Numbered from the stretch's first letter, positions 28,886 through 40,545 are shown. The stretch: DNA of 64,000 bases from Microbispora oryzae (GCF_017896165.1 NZ_JAFCNB010000004.1:186001-250000), one strand, 5' to 3'. A program made the numbers and translations. The notes: generated by a model not told the origin, from the sequence alone.

Positions 28886-30371
28886 TCGGGCCGGGCCCCG
28901 TGGGCGCGCCGTGGCGGGTGCCGTCGCCGGGGAGGTCCCCAAGCGGAGGGGCCTCGACCGCGCAGTGGCTGCGGCAGGCGGGCTCGGGCGCCGCCGCCAG
29001 CACGTTCCTCCTGATCGTGAGGAACGTGATCACCGCGGCGGTGGCCATCATGGCGGCGCAGACCAGCATGGCGACGCGGTATCCATGGGTGAACCCGGCG
29101 GGGGAGTTGTAGGCGTCGCCGGTCAGCCCCACCAGGGGCGGCACGGCCGCGACGGCCAGCAACCCGCCGGTCCTCGCCAGCGCGTTGTTCACCCCGCTCG
29201 CCACCCCCGCGTACCGCTCCTCGGCGGTGGCGAGGACGGTGGCGGTCAGCGGCGCGACCGCGGCGGACAGGCCGAGCCCGAACACGACGGCCGCGGGCAC
29301 CACGTCGGTGAGGTAGGCCGAGCCCGGCCCGATGCGGCTCATCATGAGCAGCCCGGCCGCGCAGCCCAGGATGCCGCCGGTCATCAGCGGTCGCGGGCCC
29401 ACCCGCCTGGCCAGCTCGCCTGCCCGGGACGACAGCAGCAGCATGAGGATCGTCACCGGCAGCATCGCCGACCCCGCCGCGATGGGCGAGAAGCCGGCCG
29501 CCACCTGGAGCTGCACGACGAGCAGGAAGAAGACCAGGCCCATCGCCGCGTACATGACGAACGTGACGACGTTCACGGCGGTGAACTCGCGGGAGGCGAA
29601 GACCCCGACCGGGACCAGCGCGTTGGGCGATCGGCGCGTCTCGACCACCACGAACGCCACCGCGAGGACCACCCCCGCGGCCAGCGGCAGGAGGCCGTCG
29701 CCCGCGAGGATCAGCCCGTACGTGAGCCCGGCGAGGGCGGGGGCGGCGAGCGCGGCTCCGAGCACGTCGAACCGGCCGTGCGGGCCGCCGTCGCGGGTCT
29801 CCGGCACGTGCCGCGCGGTCACGGCGACGAGCACGGCGAGGGGCAGGTTGAGCAGGAACACCCAGCGCCAGCCGGCCACCTCCACGAGCCAGCCGCCGAG
29901 CAGCGGCCCGATCGCCGCGGCGACGCCGCCGAGCCCCGACCAGGCGCCGACCGCGCGCGGCCGGTCGTCCGGGGCGAAGGTCGCCTGGATGATGGCGAGG
30001 GAGCCGGGCACGAGCAGGGCGCCCCCGATCCCCTGCAGCGCCCGGGCGAGCACGAGGACCGGCGTCGTGGGCGCGAGGCCGCACGCGGCCGACGCCAGGG
30101 CGAACCAGGCGACGCCCACAAGGAAGATCTTCCGCCGGCCGAGACGGTCGCCCAGCGACCCGCCGAGCAGGATGAACGCGGCCAGGGTGAGGGTGTACGC
30201 GTTGATCGTCCACTGCAGGCCGGACATGCCGGCGTGGAGGTCCCGCCCGAGATCGGGCAGCGCGACGTTCACCACCGTGCCGTCCAGGGTGGCCATCCCG
30301 GAGCCCAGCACGGTGGTCAGCAGAATCCAGCGGCCCGCACGCGTACGGAACCGTACATATCCCTCGACCAT
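28878..30371 (-). CDS. DHA2-type MFS drug/metabolite exporter
   Basis: 497-residue, 14-helix proton antiporter of the EmrB/QacA type. Motif A LGDRLGRRKIFLVG, the helix-1 motif GSGMATLDGTVVNVALPDL, motif C-like segment RALQGIGGALLVPGSLAII, and late-helix GVNNALARTGG are present. The C-terminus is a hydrophilic tail containing Cys and Pro. The ATG of MVEGYVRFRTRAGRW is chosen; an ATG six codons further upstream (MGQDGP) is possible. Divergent from lon, which has its own HspR box. No TetR or MarR gene lies next to it, so the inducer is not suggested by context. Confidence 0.9.
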   Translation of the reverse strand: MVEGYVRFRTRAGRWILLTTVLGSGMATLDGTVVNVALPDLGRDLHAGMSGLQWTINAYTLTLAAFILLGGSLGDRLGRRKIFLVGVAWFALASAACGLAPTTPVLVLARALQGIGGALLVPGSLAIIQATFAPDDRPRAVGAWSGLGGVAAAIGPLLGGWLVEVAGWRWVFLLNLPLAVLVAVTARHVPETRDGGPHGRFDVLGAALAAPALAGLTYGLILAGDGLLPLAAGVVLAVAFVVVETRRSPNALVPVGVFASREFTAVNVVTFVMYAAMGLVFFLLVVQLQVAAGFSPIAAGSAMLPVTILMLLLSSRAGELARRVGPRPLMTGGILGCAAGLLMMSRIGPGSAYLTDVVPAAVVFGLGLSAAVAPLTATVLATAEERYAGVASGVNNALARTGGLLAVAAVPPLVGLTGDAYNSPAGFTHGYRVAMLVCAAMMATAAVITFLTIRRNVLAAAPEPACRSHCAVEAPPLGDLPGDGTRHGAPTGPGPTG

Positions 30372-30490
30372 AGGGCCATCCTGACCCATCCCCTGATGGG
30401 GGAATGCCGGGGCCCCCTTGGTGATTACACGATTACGATCGCTCATGGCGAACAGACGCAAATGAGGGAACAGGGCCGGACTCCTGTTAG

Positions 30491-30509
30491 TTGAGTCGGC
30501 ATAACTCAA
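30491..30509 (+). promoter_or_regulatory. HAIR element (HspR operator) upstream of lon
   Basis: TTGAGT-CGGCATA-ACTCAA matches the HspR-associated inverted repeat CTTGAGT-N7-ACTCAAG in all but the outermost base of each arm. It ends 14 nt before the lon ATG, where a bound repressor would block transcription. HspR represses dnaK, clpB and lon in streptomycetes. Confidence 0.88.
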
Positions 30510-30523
30510 CCTTTGGAGCGCGA

Positions 30524-32914
<2,391 letters not shown>

Positions 32915-33102
32915 CACCGAGACTGACTCCTGGCCGTCCCAATGCGTTCGCCGGGCCCGCCGCCTGCGGATATAACAGGCGCGTACGGCCCGGCGGCGCG
33001 GGCGAACTGATCGCTTAGCGTGGCCTTATCGGTGATTTGTCATCGTAGTCATGTACCGGCGGAGAGCCGGAGAAACCGGCAGATCCATCAAGGGGGATGG
33101 CG

Positions 33103-34404
33103 ATGAGCTCACAGGAGCACGTTCCCGGGAACGAAAACACCGACGTACTCCCCGGTCACGGCTGGAGCCAGTTCGGCACGACACCGCCGCAGCACGGGCA
33201 GTACAGCGGTTACCAGGCGTACGGCGTGTACGGGAACCAGGGTCCGTACGACACGGCGGTGATGCCCGGACCGCCGCAGCGACCACGGGTGACGCTGACG
33301 GGCAGGCAGAAGGCGGGGGCGGGTCTCGCCCTCGTGGCGGTGGCGCTGGGCGGCGGGGTCGCAGGGGCCCTCGTCGCGAACGCGGCGAACGGCGGCCAGA
33401 CGGTCATCTCCAGCCCCATCGTCAACCCGGCATCGAACTCCTCGGCGAACACGGTGGCGGAGGTCGCTAAGGCGATCATGCCGTCCGTCGTCTCGATCAA
33501 GGTGACGACGGCGACCGGCGGCGGCGAGGGTTCCGGCGTGATCCTTTCGGCCGACGGGCTGATCCTGACCAACAACCACGTGGTGTCCGAGGGTGGCGGG
33601 GCCAGCCAGGTCACGGTCAAGTTCAGCGACGGCAGGACGGCCACGGCGACGGTCAAGGGCACCGACCCCCTCAACGACCTGGCCGTGATCCAGGCCCAGG
33701 GCGTCTCCGGGCTGACCCCGGCCTCGCTGGGCGACAGCGACAAGCTCCAGGTGGGCGACTCGGTGCTCGCGATCGGCAGCCCGCTCGGCCTGGAGGGATC
33801 GGTCACCTCGGGCATCGTCAGCGCGCTCGACCGCACGCTGACCGAGGGCAACGACCAGCCGCAGACCCCGCAGTTCCCCTGGGGGATGGACCAGCAGCCC
33901 CAGCCGCAGCAGGGCGCGACGATCGGTGGCATGATCCAGACCGACGCGGCGATCAACCCCGGCAACTCGGGCGGCGCGCTGGTGAACGCCTCCGGCCAGG
34001 TGGTCGGTATCAACACGGCGATCGCGACCTCGGGCCAGAGCTCGGGCAACATCGGCGTCGGGTTCGCCATCCCCATCAACACGGCGAAGGTCGTCTCCGA
34101 GCAGCTCATCAAGACCGGCAAGGCCACCCACGCCTACCTCGGCGTGACCCTCGCCGACGCGACGGGCGGCGTCTCCGGCGCGGTGGTCAGTTCGGTGACC
34201 GCGGGCAGCCCCGCGGAGAAGGCCGGCCTCAAGGAGGGCGACCTGATCACGAAGATCAACGACACCCCCGTGGACGGCGCGGAGACCCTCGTCGGCGTCA
34301 TCCGCACCTCCCGCCCCGGCGACAAGGTGACCCTCACCTACCAGCGCAACGGCAACACCGCGACCATCACCGCGGCGCTGGCCGAGCAGTCGGCCACCGG
34401 CTGA
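33103..34404 (+). CDS. HtrA/DegP-like membrane-anchored serine protease with PDZ
   Basis: 433 residues. A Gln/Tyr/Gly-rich cytoplasmic N-terminus of about 65 residues precedes one membrane helix (AGAGLALVAVALGGGVAGAL). The exported trypsin-like domain has the triad His in TNNHVV, Asp in PLNDLAVI and Ser in GNSGGAL. A PDZ domain follows (YLGVTLADATGG to VTLTYQRNGN). Of two ATGs 6 bp apart, the second is 6 nt after AAGGGGG and is preferred. Such proteases handle misfolded exported proteins. A strong hairpin ends the gene. It lies about 190 bp after lon but with its own leader, so separate control is likely. Confidence 0.92.
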   Translation: MSSQEHVPGNENTDVLPGHGWSQFGTTPPQHGQYSGYQAYGVYGNQGPYDTAVMPGPPQRPRVTLTGRQKAGAGLALVAVALGGGVAGALVANAANGGQTVISSPIVNPASNSSANTVAEVAKAIMPSVVSIKVTTATGGGEGSGVILSADGLILTNNHVVSEGGGASQVTVKFSDGRTATATVKGTDPLNDLAVIQAQGVSGLTPASLGDSDKLQVGDSVLAIGSPLGLEGSVTSGIVSALDRTLTEGNDQPQTPQFPWGMDQQPQPQQGATIGGMIQTDAAINPGNSGGALVNASGQVVGINTAIATSGQSSGNIGVGFAIPINTAKVVSEQLIKTGKATHAYLGVTLADATGGVSGAVVSSVTAGSPAEKAGLKEGDLITKINDTPVDGAETLVGVIRTSRPGDKVTLTYQRNGNTATITAALAEQSATG

Positions 34405-34428
34405 CCCGGCCCCCACCAGATTTGTCCG

Positions 34429-34460
34429 CCGCCGGCGGGCCCGCCCGGGCCCGCCGGCGG
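34429..34460 (+). terminator. Hairpin after the HtrA-like gene
   Basis: CCGCCGGCGGGC and GCCCGCCGGCGG pair perfectly (12 bp) around an 8-nt loop, 25 nt past the stop. No U-tract. It lies between convergent genes, so it could serve both strands. Confidence 0.65.
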
Positions 34461-34550
34461 TCCGCGTTCCGCGGTCGCCTTCCGCCGCGAGGGCCGCGCA
34501 TCCGCGGCGGGTCGTCCGCGGGGCTCAGCTGTGGCGGTCGTCTGCGGGGG

Positions 34551-36302
34551 TCATCTGTGGCGGGTCATCGCCTCCGACCGCCACAGGTCCCGGTAGTAGC
34601 CGGGGACGGCGGCCAGCTCGGCGTGCGTGCCGCGCTGCGCGACCCGGCCGTCTTCCAGGACCACGATCTCGTCCACCTGCTCCAGGCCCCGCAGCCGATG
34701 GGTGACCAGCAGGGTCGTCCGGCCCCGGGTGGCGTCCAGCAGGTCGGCCATGAGCAGGTCGGCGGTCTCCTCGTCGAGGGCCTCCGCCGGCTCGTCGAGC
34801 AGCAGGACCGAGGGGTCGAACAGCAGCGCGCGGGCGAGGGCCAGGCGCTGGAGCTGACCGCCCGAGACCGTGCGGCCGTCCTCACCCAGGACCGTGTCCC
34901 AGCCCGTCCGGCCGGCCCAGGCGTCCAGGCGCGCCCGCCGCATCGCCTCGGCCAGCTCCTCGTCCGAGGCGTCAGGACCGGCCAGGCGCAGGTTGTCGCG
35001 GACCGTGGCGTGGAAGACGTACGGATCCTGGGTGAGCCCGGTGATCCGGGCGCGCACGTCGTCGGACCGGAGCCGCCGCACGTCCACGCCGTTGACGAGC
35101 ACGTCGCCCGACTCGATCTCGGCCGTCCGCATCAGGGCCGCCAGCAGGGTGCTCTTGCCCGCGCCGCTGGGCCCGACGACCGCGACCCGCCTGCCGGGGG
35201 TGAGGGTGAGGCTCACCCCGGCGAGGGCGGGCTCCCGGTCACCGTGCCGGACGACCAGGTCCCGCACCTCCACGGTCAGCGGCGGCTCGGGCGGGGGCGC
35301 GGGGTCGGCGGGTTCCGTGACGATCGGGGGCGTCGCGCCGGTCTCCCGCAGCCGCCGCAGCGCGCCCAGCACGCCGGCGAGCCGTTCTCCGGCCGCGGCC
35401 AGCGGCAGCACCGGTTCGAAGGAGACGAGCGCGACCAGCGCGAGCACGGCCGTGGGGACGCGCCCGAGGTCCGCGGCCCCGGCGGCCAGCACCACGGCGA
35501 CCACGGTGAGACCCTGCGTGAGCGTGCCGATCCCCAGGGCGGCCGCGTCGATCCTCGCCCGGCGCCGCTCCAGCCGCGACAGCTTCGCGTCCGCCTCCAT
35601 CGCGGCGGCCAGCGCCCGTTCACCGGCGCCGTACGCCGCGAGGTCGGCGGCGCCGTGCACCAGGTCGGTCACCCGGGTGGCCAGCTCCGCCCGGGCCGGG
35701 GCGACCCGCGCCGACCACCGCCGCGCGGCGGCCCCGGTCGCCGCGGGCAGGACCAGCCCGGTGACGATCAGGCCCGCGGCCAGCGCCAGCGCGGCGCGGG
35801 GCAGCAGGAAGGCGGCGGCGGTCACCGCGGCGGCGCCGGTCACCGCGGCCGCCGCGGCCGGAAGCAGGCACCGGACGAGCAGGTCCTGGACGGCGTCGGT
35901 GTCGTCCACCATGCGGCTGAGCAGGTCGCCGCCGCGCTGCGCGGGCGGCCTCGGCGGGATCAGCGACTCGTAGAGCCGTTCCCTGGTGCCGGCCTGCGCG
36001 CGCAGCGCGACATCGTGCCCGACGAGGCGCTCGCCGTACCGGAACACGCCCCGGGAGGTCGCGAAGGCGCGCACCGCCACGATGGCGACCGACAGCGCGG
36101 CGAGCGGCGGTCGCTCGGCGGCCCGCGTGATGAGCCAGGCGGCCGAGCCGATCAGTGCGACGCCCGCGAGATCGGCCGCCGACCCGGCGAGCGCGGCGAG
36201 GACGAGCCGGCGGGTCGTCCCGGCGCGCCGGATCACGGAGAGGAACGCGAAGGCCGCGGCGGCCGCGGAGATCGTGGAGGTCCGGGAATTCGTGGAGGTC
36301 AT
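34551..36302 (-). CDS. cydC: Thiol-exporting ABC transporter subunit CydC
   Basis: 583-residue half-transporter: six membrane helices then an ATPase domain with Walker A GPSGAGKST, signature VSGGQLQRLALARA and Walker B SVLLLDEPAEALDEET. With CydD it exports cysteine/glutathione-type thiols needed to assemble cytochrome bd. The family CydC is recognised by context (cydABDC order) and by the characteristic membrane-domain segment TRAAERPPLAALSVAIVAVRAF. ATG MTSTNSRTST was chosen because the upstream in-frame Pro-rich stretch lies within cydD. It starts 7 bp after the cydD stop. Confidence 0.93.
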   Translation of the reverse strand: MTSTNSRTSTISAAAAAFAFLSVIRRAGTTRRLVLAALAGSAADLAGVALIGSAAWLITRAAERPPLAALSVAIVAVRAFATSRGVFRYGERLVGHDVALRAQAGTRERLYESLIPPRPPAQRGGDLLSRMVDDTDAVQDLLVRCLLPAAAAAVTGAAAVTAAAFLLPRAALALAAGLIVTGLVLPAATGAAARRWSARVAPARAELATRVTDLVHGAADLAAYGAGERALAAAMEADAKLSRLERRRARIDAAALGIGTLTQGLTVVAVVLAAGAADLGRVPTAVLALVALVSFEPVLPLAAAGERLAGVLGALRRLRETGATPPIVTEPADPAPPPEPPLTVEVRDLVVRHGDREPALAGVSLTLTPGRRVAVVGPSGAGKSTLLAALMRTAEIESGDVLVNGVDVRRLRSDDVRARITGLTQDPYVFHATVRDNLRLAGPDASDEELAEAMRRARLDAWAGRTGWDTVLGEDGRTVSGGQLQRLALARALLFDPSVLLLDEPAEALDEETADLLMADLLDATRGRTTLLVTHRLRGLEQVDEIVVLEDGRVAQRGTHAELAAVPGYYRDLWRSEAMTRHR

Positions 36303-36309
36303 GGCGGCG

Positions 36310-38127
36310 TCACCGTCCGTCGCGGGCGGGTGTCGCGGGCCCGGGAAAGGGTCCGCGAAAGGGCCCGGGAAATGGGTCGGGCACGGGGTCGGGTACAGGG
36401 CCGGGAAGGGCGCCACCGGGCCGTGGGACGAGCCTGCCGCCGTCCACCCGGATCACCCGGTCAGCGAGATCGATCATGGCGGGCCGGTGGGCCACGATGA
36501 TCGCGGTGCGGCCCTCGGCGAGCCTCCTGGTCGCCTCGACCACGGCGGCCTCGCTGCGGCCGTCCAGCCGGGCGGTGGGCTCGTCGAGCAGCAGCACCCG
36601 CGCCGACGGGCGGCAGAACGCCCGCGCGAGGGCGATCCGCTGCCGCTGGCCCGCGGACAGGCCTGCCCCGTGTTCCCCGAGGGCCGTGTCGTAGCCGCGT
36701 GGCAGGTCCGTCACGAAATCGGCCGCCTGGGCCGCCGCCGCGGCCGCCCGAATCTCGCCGGGGGTCGCGGCCGAGCCGAGCGCGATGTTGTCGGCCACCG
36801 AGGCGGCGAACAGGTGCGGCCGCTGGGGCACGAACGCGAGGCGCCGCCGCCACGCGCCGGGATCGAGCCCGGCGAGGTCGGCGCCGTCCACCAGCACACG
36901 GCCCCGCAAGGGCGTCACGAATCCGAGCAGCAGGTGGAGGAGCGTGCTCTTGCCCGCCCCGCTGGGCCCCACGATCGCGACCCGTTCGCCGGGCGCGATG
37001 ACGAGCGACACGTCGTCGAGCGCCGGGTCGTCGCGGCCCGGGTAGCGGACGGTCACTCCCTCCAGCCGGATCTCCGGCGGAACGGCGCGCCCCGGCCGTT
37101 CCCGCCGTTCCTGCTCTTCCCGGTGGTCTTCCCGTGCCGTCCCGGCCGCCGTGACCGGCCGGGCGGACGCGGCGACAGGCCCGGTGACGGGTTCGGCGGC
37201 GGGTTCGGCTCCGGAGATCATGGCGAACGCCTCGTCGGCGGCGGCCACGCCTTCCATCGCGGCGTGGAATCTCGTGCCCATGGCCCGCAGCGGCAGGTAC
37301 GCCTCGGGCGCGAGCAGCAGCACGAGCAGGGCGGTGTGCAGGTCGAGGGAGCCCGACAGCAGCCGAAGGCCGACGGGCACCGCGACCAGGGCGAGCGACA
37401 GGGAGGCGACGAGCTCGAGCACCAGCGACGACAGGAAGGCGACGCGCAGCGTGCGCATCGTCGCCGCCCGATGGGCCTCGGCGACGTCGCGGATCACCGA
37501 CACCTGGTGGCGGGCCCGCCCGAAGGCCCGCAGCGTCGGCAGGCCGCGCACCACGTCGAGGAAGTGGCCGCCGAGCCGGGACAGCGCCCGCCACTGGCGT
37601 TCGGTCACGGCCCGGGTGGTCCAGCCGACGAGGGCGCCGAACACCGGGATCAGCGGCAGCGTGAGCAGCACGATCACGGCCGTGCCGAGGTCGGCCGTGA
37701 ACAGCCGGATCAGTACCGCGAGGGGGATGACTCCCGCGACCGCGACGGCGGGCAGGTAGCCGGTCAGGTACGGGTCGAGGGCGTCGAGCCCGCGCCCCGC
37801 GAGCGTGACCAGCTCGCCCGACCGGTACGCCCCCGGCCCGAGGTCCTCGAACCGCGCCAGCAGCCGGTGCCGCAGCCCGGACTTGACCGCGGTCGCCGTG
37901 CGGCCGGCGGCCAGCCCCTGCGCCCAGCCGAGCGCCCCTCGCGCGGCGACGACCAGGGCCAGGGGGAACAGGGCCACGACGGCGAACGCCCCGGACAGCA
38001 CGCCGGCGAGCAGTTCGGCCTGGGCGAGGACGAGCAGGCCGGCCGCCACGGCGGACGCGAGGCAGACGGCCAGGTGGAGGCGGACGCCCGGCTCCGAGCG
38101 CGCGAACCGCAGGAGATCCTTGTGCAA
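36310..38127 (-). CDS. cydD: Thiol-exporting ABC transporter subunit CydD
   Basis: 605-residue partner of CydC. Membrane helices cover roughly residues 15-290; the ATPase domain has Walker A GPSGAGKST, the signature LSAGQRQRIALARA (Ala in place of Gly) and Walker B RVLLLDEPTARLDGRS. About 45 residues between the two domains are low-complexity Ala/Glu. The last 25 or so residues are a repetitive Pro/Gly/Phe tail (GPVPDPVPDPFPGPF) not usual in the family, encoded by short DNA repeats. The start ATG MHKDLLRFAR lies 12 bp after the cydB stop, so all four cyd genes form one unit. Confidence 0.93.
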   Translation of the reverse strand: MHKDLLRFARSEPGVRLHLAVCLASAVAAGLLVLAQAELLAGVLSGAFAVVALFPLALVVAARGALGWAQGLAAGRTATAVKSGLRHRLLARFEDLGPGAYRSGELVTLAGRGLDALDPYLTGYLPAVAVAGVIPLAVLIRLFTADLGTAVIVLLTLPLIPVFGALVGWTTRAVTERQWRALSRLGGHFLDVVRGLPTLRAFGRARHQVSVIRDVAEAHRAATMRTLRVAFLSSLVLELVASLSLALVAVPVGLRLLSGSLDLHTALLVLLLAPEAYLPLRAMGTRFHAAMEGVAAADEAFAMISGAEPAAEPVTGPVAASARPVTAAGTAREDHREEQERRERPGRAVPPEIRLEGVTVRYPGRDDPALDDVSLVIAPGERVAIVGPSGAGKSTLLHLLLGFVTPLRGRVLVDGADLAGLDPGAWRRRLAFVPQRPHLFAASVADNIALGSAATPGEIRAAAAAAQAADFVTDLPRGYDTALGEHGAGLSAGQRQRIALARAFCRPSARVLLLDEPTARLDGRSEAAVVEATRRLAEGRTAIIVAHRPAMIDLADRVIRVDGGRLVPRPGGALPGPVPDPVPDPFPGPFRGPFPGPATPARDGR

Positions 38128-38139
38128 GCCACGACCCCC

Positions 38140-38931
38140 TCAGAAGAACGACGGCAGGGCACCCCGGCCGAAGGCGCGCCACACCCACACCTGCGCGCCC
38201 ACGAGAACGGGGGCGAACGGCACCACGATGACACCGAGGAACGTCAGGGTCCGATCCGGGGCCGCGTTCCCGAGCATCTCCGAGGCCAGGGCGGCCATCG
38301 CCACCACGGCGGGCAGCGCCGCGACGAGCCCGGACGCCAGCAGGGCGCGCCCGCCGCGCCGCGGGCCGCCTGTGGTGGGGTGGCCCGCGGCGGGGTCGCC
38401 CGCGGTGGGTTCACCGGACAGGCGCCAGGCGGCGAAGGCGCGTCCGTGGAAGGCGAACAGGGCCAGGACGACGACGCCCGCCGCCAGCCCCGGCAGGTCG
38501 AACGGGGCGGGGGGCAGCCCGCGGGCGACGCCGGCCAGGACCACTCCCCACGTCACGGCGAGGCCCGCCGATCCGGCCCACAGGACGGCGTCCCACAGCG
38601 TGCGCCAGGCGGCGCCGTCGGCGCGGCGCCGGAACCACAGCCCGGCGTCGCGCAGGATCCACGACAGCAGCAGGGCGACGACCACCGGATACAGCCCGCT
38701 CAGGACGCGGCCCTCCAGAACGGGGAACGCGCCGAACAGCAGCCCGGCGAGCGCGACCAGCCACACCTCGTTGGCGAGCACGAACGGCGCCATCGCGGCG
38801 ACCAGCCGGTCCCGGCCCTCGCGCGACCGGCCGAGGAAGGGCAGCAGCACGCCGAGGCCGATGTCGAAGCCCTCAAGGGCGAAGTAGCCGGCCAGCAGCA
38901 CGGCGAACGTGACGAACCAGAAGATGTCCAT
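38140..38931 (-). CDS. cydB: Cytochrome bd ubiquinol/menaquinol oxidase subunit II, short form
   Basis: 263 residues with about seven hydrophobic helices. The family N-terminus is present (DIFWFVTFAVLLAGYFALEG followed by FDIGLGVLLPF with the conserved GFD-x-G-x-G). Typical CydB has about 330-380 residues and eight or nine helices, so this copy is short. The reading frame is open and the C-terminal helix VVPFAPVLVGAQVWVWRAF is present, so the shortening is internal rather than a 3' truncation. The linker at residues 190-205 is Gly/Thr/Pro-rich. It starts 7 bp after the cydA stop. Confidence 0.85.
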   Translation of the reverse strand: MDIFWFVTFAVLLAGYFALEGFDIGLGVLLPFLGRSREGRDRLVAAMAPFVLANEVWLVALAGLLFGAFPVLEGRVLSGLYPVVVALLLSWILRDAGLWFRRRADGAAWRTLWDAVLWAGSAGLAVTWGVVLAGVARGLPPAPFDLPGLAAGVVVLALFAFHGRAFAAWRLSGEPTAGDPAAGHPTTGGPRRGGRALLASGLVAALPAVVAMAALASEMLGNAAPDRTLTFLGVIVVPFAPVLVGAQVWVWRAFGRGALPSFF

Positions 38932-38938
38932 CGGGGCC

Positions 38939-40126
38939 TCAGAACGTGGGGGCGGGGACGGGCAGGGGGGCGGCGGGGTCGTCGGCCGCGCCGAGCGCGA
39001 CCCGTGACGGGCCCCGCCGTACGGCACGGGCGATCAGGGCGTAATCGACAAGGGCGAGCAGGCCGAGCACCGTGACAAAGCCGGCGAACGACGTCGTGAC
39101 GTCGGTCCTGGTCAGGCCGGGGGTGAGCGCGTCGGCCACGGTGAGCTTGCCGTACACGAGCCAGGGCTGACGGCCGACCTCCCGCGCCAGCCAGCCGCAG
39201 ACGGCGGCGACGAACGGCAGGGGCGTCATGAGCATGAGGACCGGGTGGAGCCACCGCCACCGGGCGAGCAGGTCGCGGAAGAGCAGCGGGAGCAGTCCGA
39301 ACATCGCGATGAGCTGCAGCGTCTGCCCGATGCCCATCATCGCGTCGAGGGCGGTGCCCGGGACGGCGCCGCCGAACTTGCCGGGCTGATACGTCTTCAC
39401 CGGCTCGAACTGGGCGTACCCGAAGCCGACGACGACGAGCGTGCCGACGAACGCGGTCACGACGCCGACGCGCAGCGACCGGACGAAGAACTCCCGCTCG
39501 GCCGTACGCCGGAACAGGTGGTAGGCGCTGGCGCCGATGACCGTGAAACCGGCCGTGGTCAGGCCCGCGCCGATCACGTGGGGGAGCGCGATGACCAGGG
39601 TCGGGTTGGTGAACAGGGCTCCGGGGTCGGTGAGCGCGAGGCGGCCACCCCGCTCCACCGCGCCCGCCGGGTGCTGGAGGAAGGCGTTGGCCACCAGGAC
39701 GAACAGCGCCGAGGCGTACGCGGTGACGGTGACCAGCCAGATGCACGCCAGGTGGAGCCCCCGTGGCAGCCGGTGCCAGCCGAAGATCCACAGGCCGAGG
39801 AACGTCGACTCCAGGAAGAAGGCGATCATCGTCTCCATGGCGAGCGGGGCCCCGAACACGTCTCCGGCGTAGTGCGACAGCCTGCTCCAGCTCAGCCCGA
39901 ACTGGAACTCCATCACGAGCCCGGTGAAGACGCCGAGCGCGTAGTTGATGACATATATCTGGCCCCAGAACCGGGTCATCCGCTCGTGTAACGGGTTCCC
40001 GCTCAGCACATGGCGGGTGTTCATGATCGCCACGAGGGGCGCCAGCCCCAGGGTGAGCACGACGAACAGGAAGTGGAGGCTTCCCGTCACCGCGAACTGC
40101 GCCCGGGCCAGGCCGACGACGTCCAT
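38939..40126 (-). CDS. cydA: Cytochrome bd oxidase subunit I
   Basis: 395-residue catalytic subunit of the high-affinity, proton-pump-free quinol oxidase used at low oxygen. Visible residues are the heme b595 His of GSLHFLFVVL, the glutamates of METMIAFFLEST, heme b558 His of VIALPHVIGAG, the quinol-site GRQPW motif (EVGRQPWLVYGKL), and the short Q-loop typical of actinobacteria. The ATG has AAGGAG at an ideal distance. It is the first gene of the leftward cydABDC operon and is divergent from padR across a strong operator-like palindrome. Confidence 0.96.
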   Translation of the reverse strand: MDVVGLARAQFAVTGSLHFLFVVLTLGLAPLVAIMNTRHVLSGNPLHERMTRFWGQIYVINYALGVFTGLVMEFQFGLSWSRLSHYAGDVFGAPLAMETMIAFFLESTFLGLWIFGWHRLPRGLHLACIWLVTVTAYASALFVLVANAFLQHPAGAVERGGRLALTDPGALFTNPTLVIALPHVIGAGLTTAGFTVIGASAYHLFRRTAEREFFVRSLRVGVVTAFVGTLVVVGFGYAQFEPVKTYQPGKFGGAVPGTALDAMMGIGQTLQLIAMFGLLPLLFRDLLARWRWLHPVLMLMTPLPFVAAVCGWLAREVGRQPWLVYGKLTVADALTPGLTRTDVTTSFAGFVTVLGLLALVDYALIARAVRRGPSRVALGAADDPAAPLPVPAPTF

Positions 40127-40141
40127 CGATACTCCTTGTGT

Positions 40142-40174
40142 CTGTCTACGTGTAGGCAAGCTACATGTAGACAG
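40142..40174. promoter_or_regulatory. Inverted repeat between cydA and padR, probable PadR operator
   Basis: Arms CTGTCTACGTGTAG and CTACATGTAGACAG pair at 13 of 14 positions around GCAAG. The inner bases contain TACGTGTA and TACATGTA, resembling the ATGT...ACAT core of PadR operators. It begins 16 nt before the cydA start. A neighbouring 10-bp palindrome CTATATATAG (40176-40185) may contain the -10 region of one or both promoters. Confidence 0.75.
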
Positions 40175-40221
40175 CCTATATATAGAATGCGGAGCATGGT
40201 GAACCGGGTTAGGCTGCCGCA

Positions 40222-40545
40222 GTGAACGCCGACGAGCTCCGGGGGCACATGGACGCCCTCCTCCTCGCCGTACTGGAGCACGGACCGCTGCACGGCTACG
40301 CGATCATCGAGGCGCTGCGTGAGCGGAGCGGCGGCGCCCTCGATGTGCCGACGGGCACCGTCTACCCGGCGCTGCGGCGACTGGAGCGGGCGGGCTACCT
40401 GGCGAGCGAGTGGGCGGAGGCGGGCGGCCGCAGGCGGCGGACCTACCGGCTCACCGGCGAAGGGCAGGCGGCCCTGGCGGGGGAGCGATCGGCCTGGCGG
40501 TCGTTCACCGCGGTGATAGGGAGCGTGCTGGATCCGTCACGGTGA
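40222..40545 (+). CDS. PadR-family transcriptional regulator
   Basis: 107-residue winged-helix repressor. Family hallmarks are LLLAVLEHGPLHGYAII, LDVPTGTVYPALRRLERAGYL and RRRTYRLTGEGQAAL. It is short (PadR-s1 type) with a single C-terminal helix for dimerisation. GTG is the first start; the in-frame ATG 27 nt later has a GGGGC-type upstream site and is an alternative. It probably binds the adjacent palindrome and so controls cydABDC and itself. Its 3' end overlaps the convergent HAAS-type gene by 9 bp. Confidence 0.9.
   Translation: MNADELRGHMDALLLAVLEHGPLHGYAIIEALRERSGGALDVPTGTVYPALRRLERAGYLASEWAEAGGRRRRTYRLTGEGQAALAGERSAWRSFTAVIGSVLDPSR

Noticed and set aside
35986..39075. Plus-strand open frame of about 1,000 codons opposite cydCDBA
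   Set aside because: Antisense to cyd genes whose motifs are intact.
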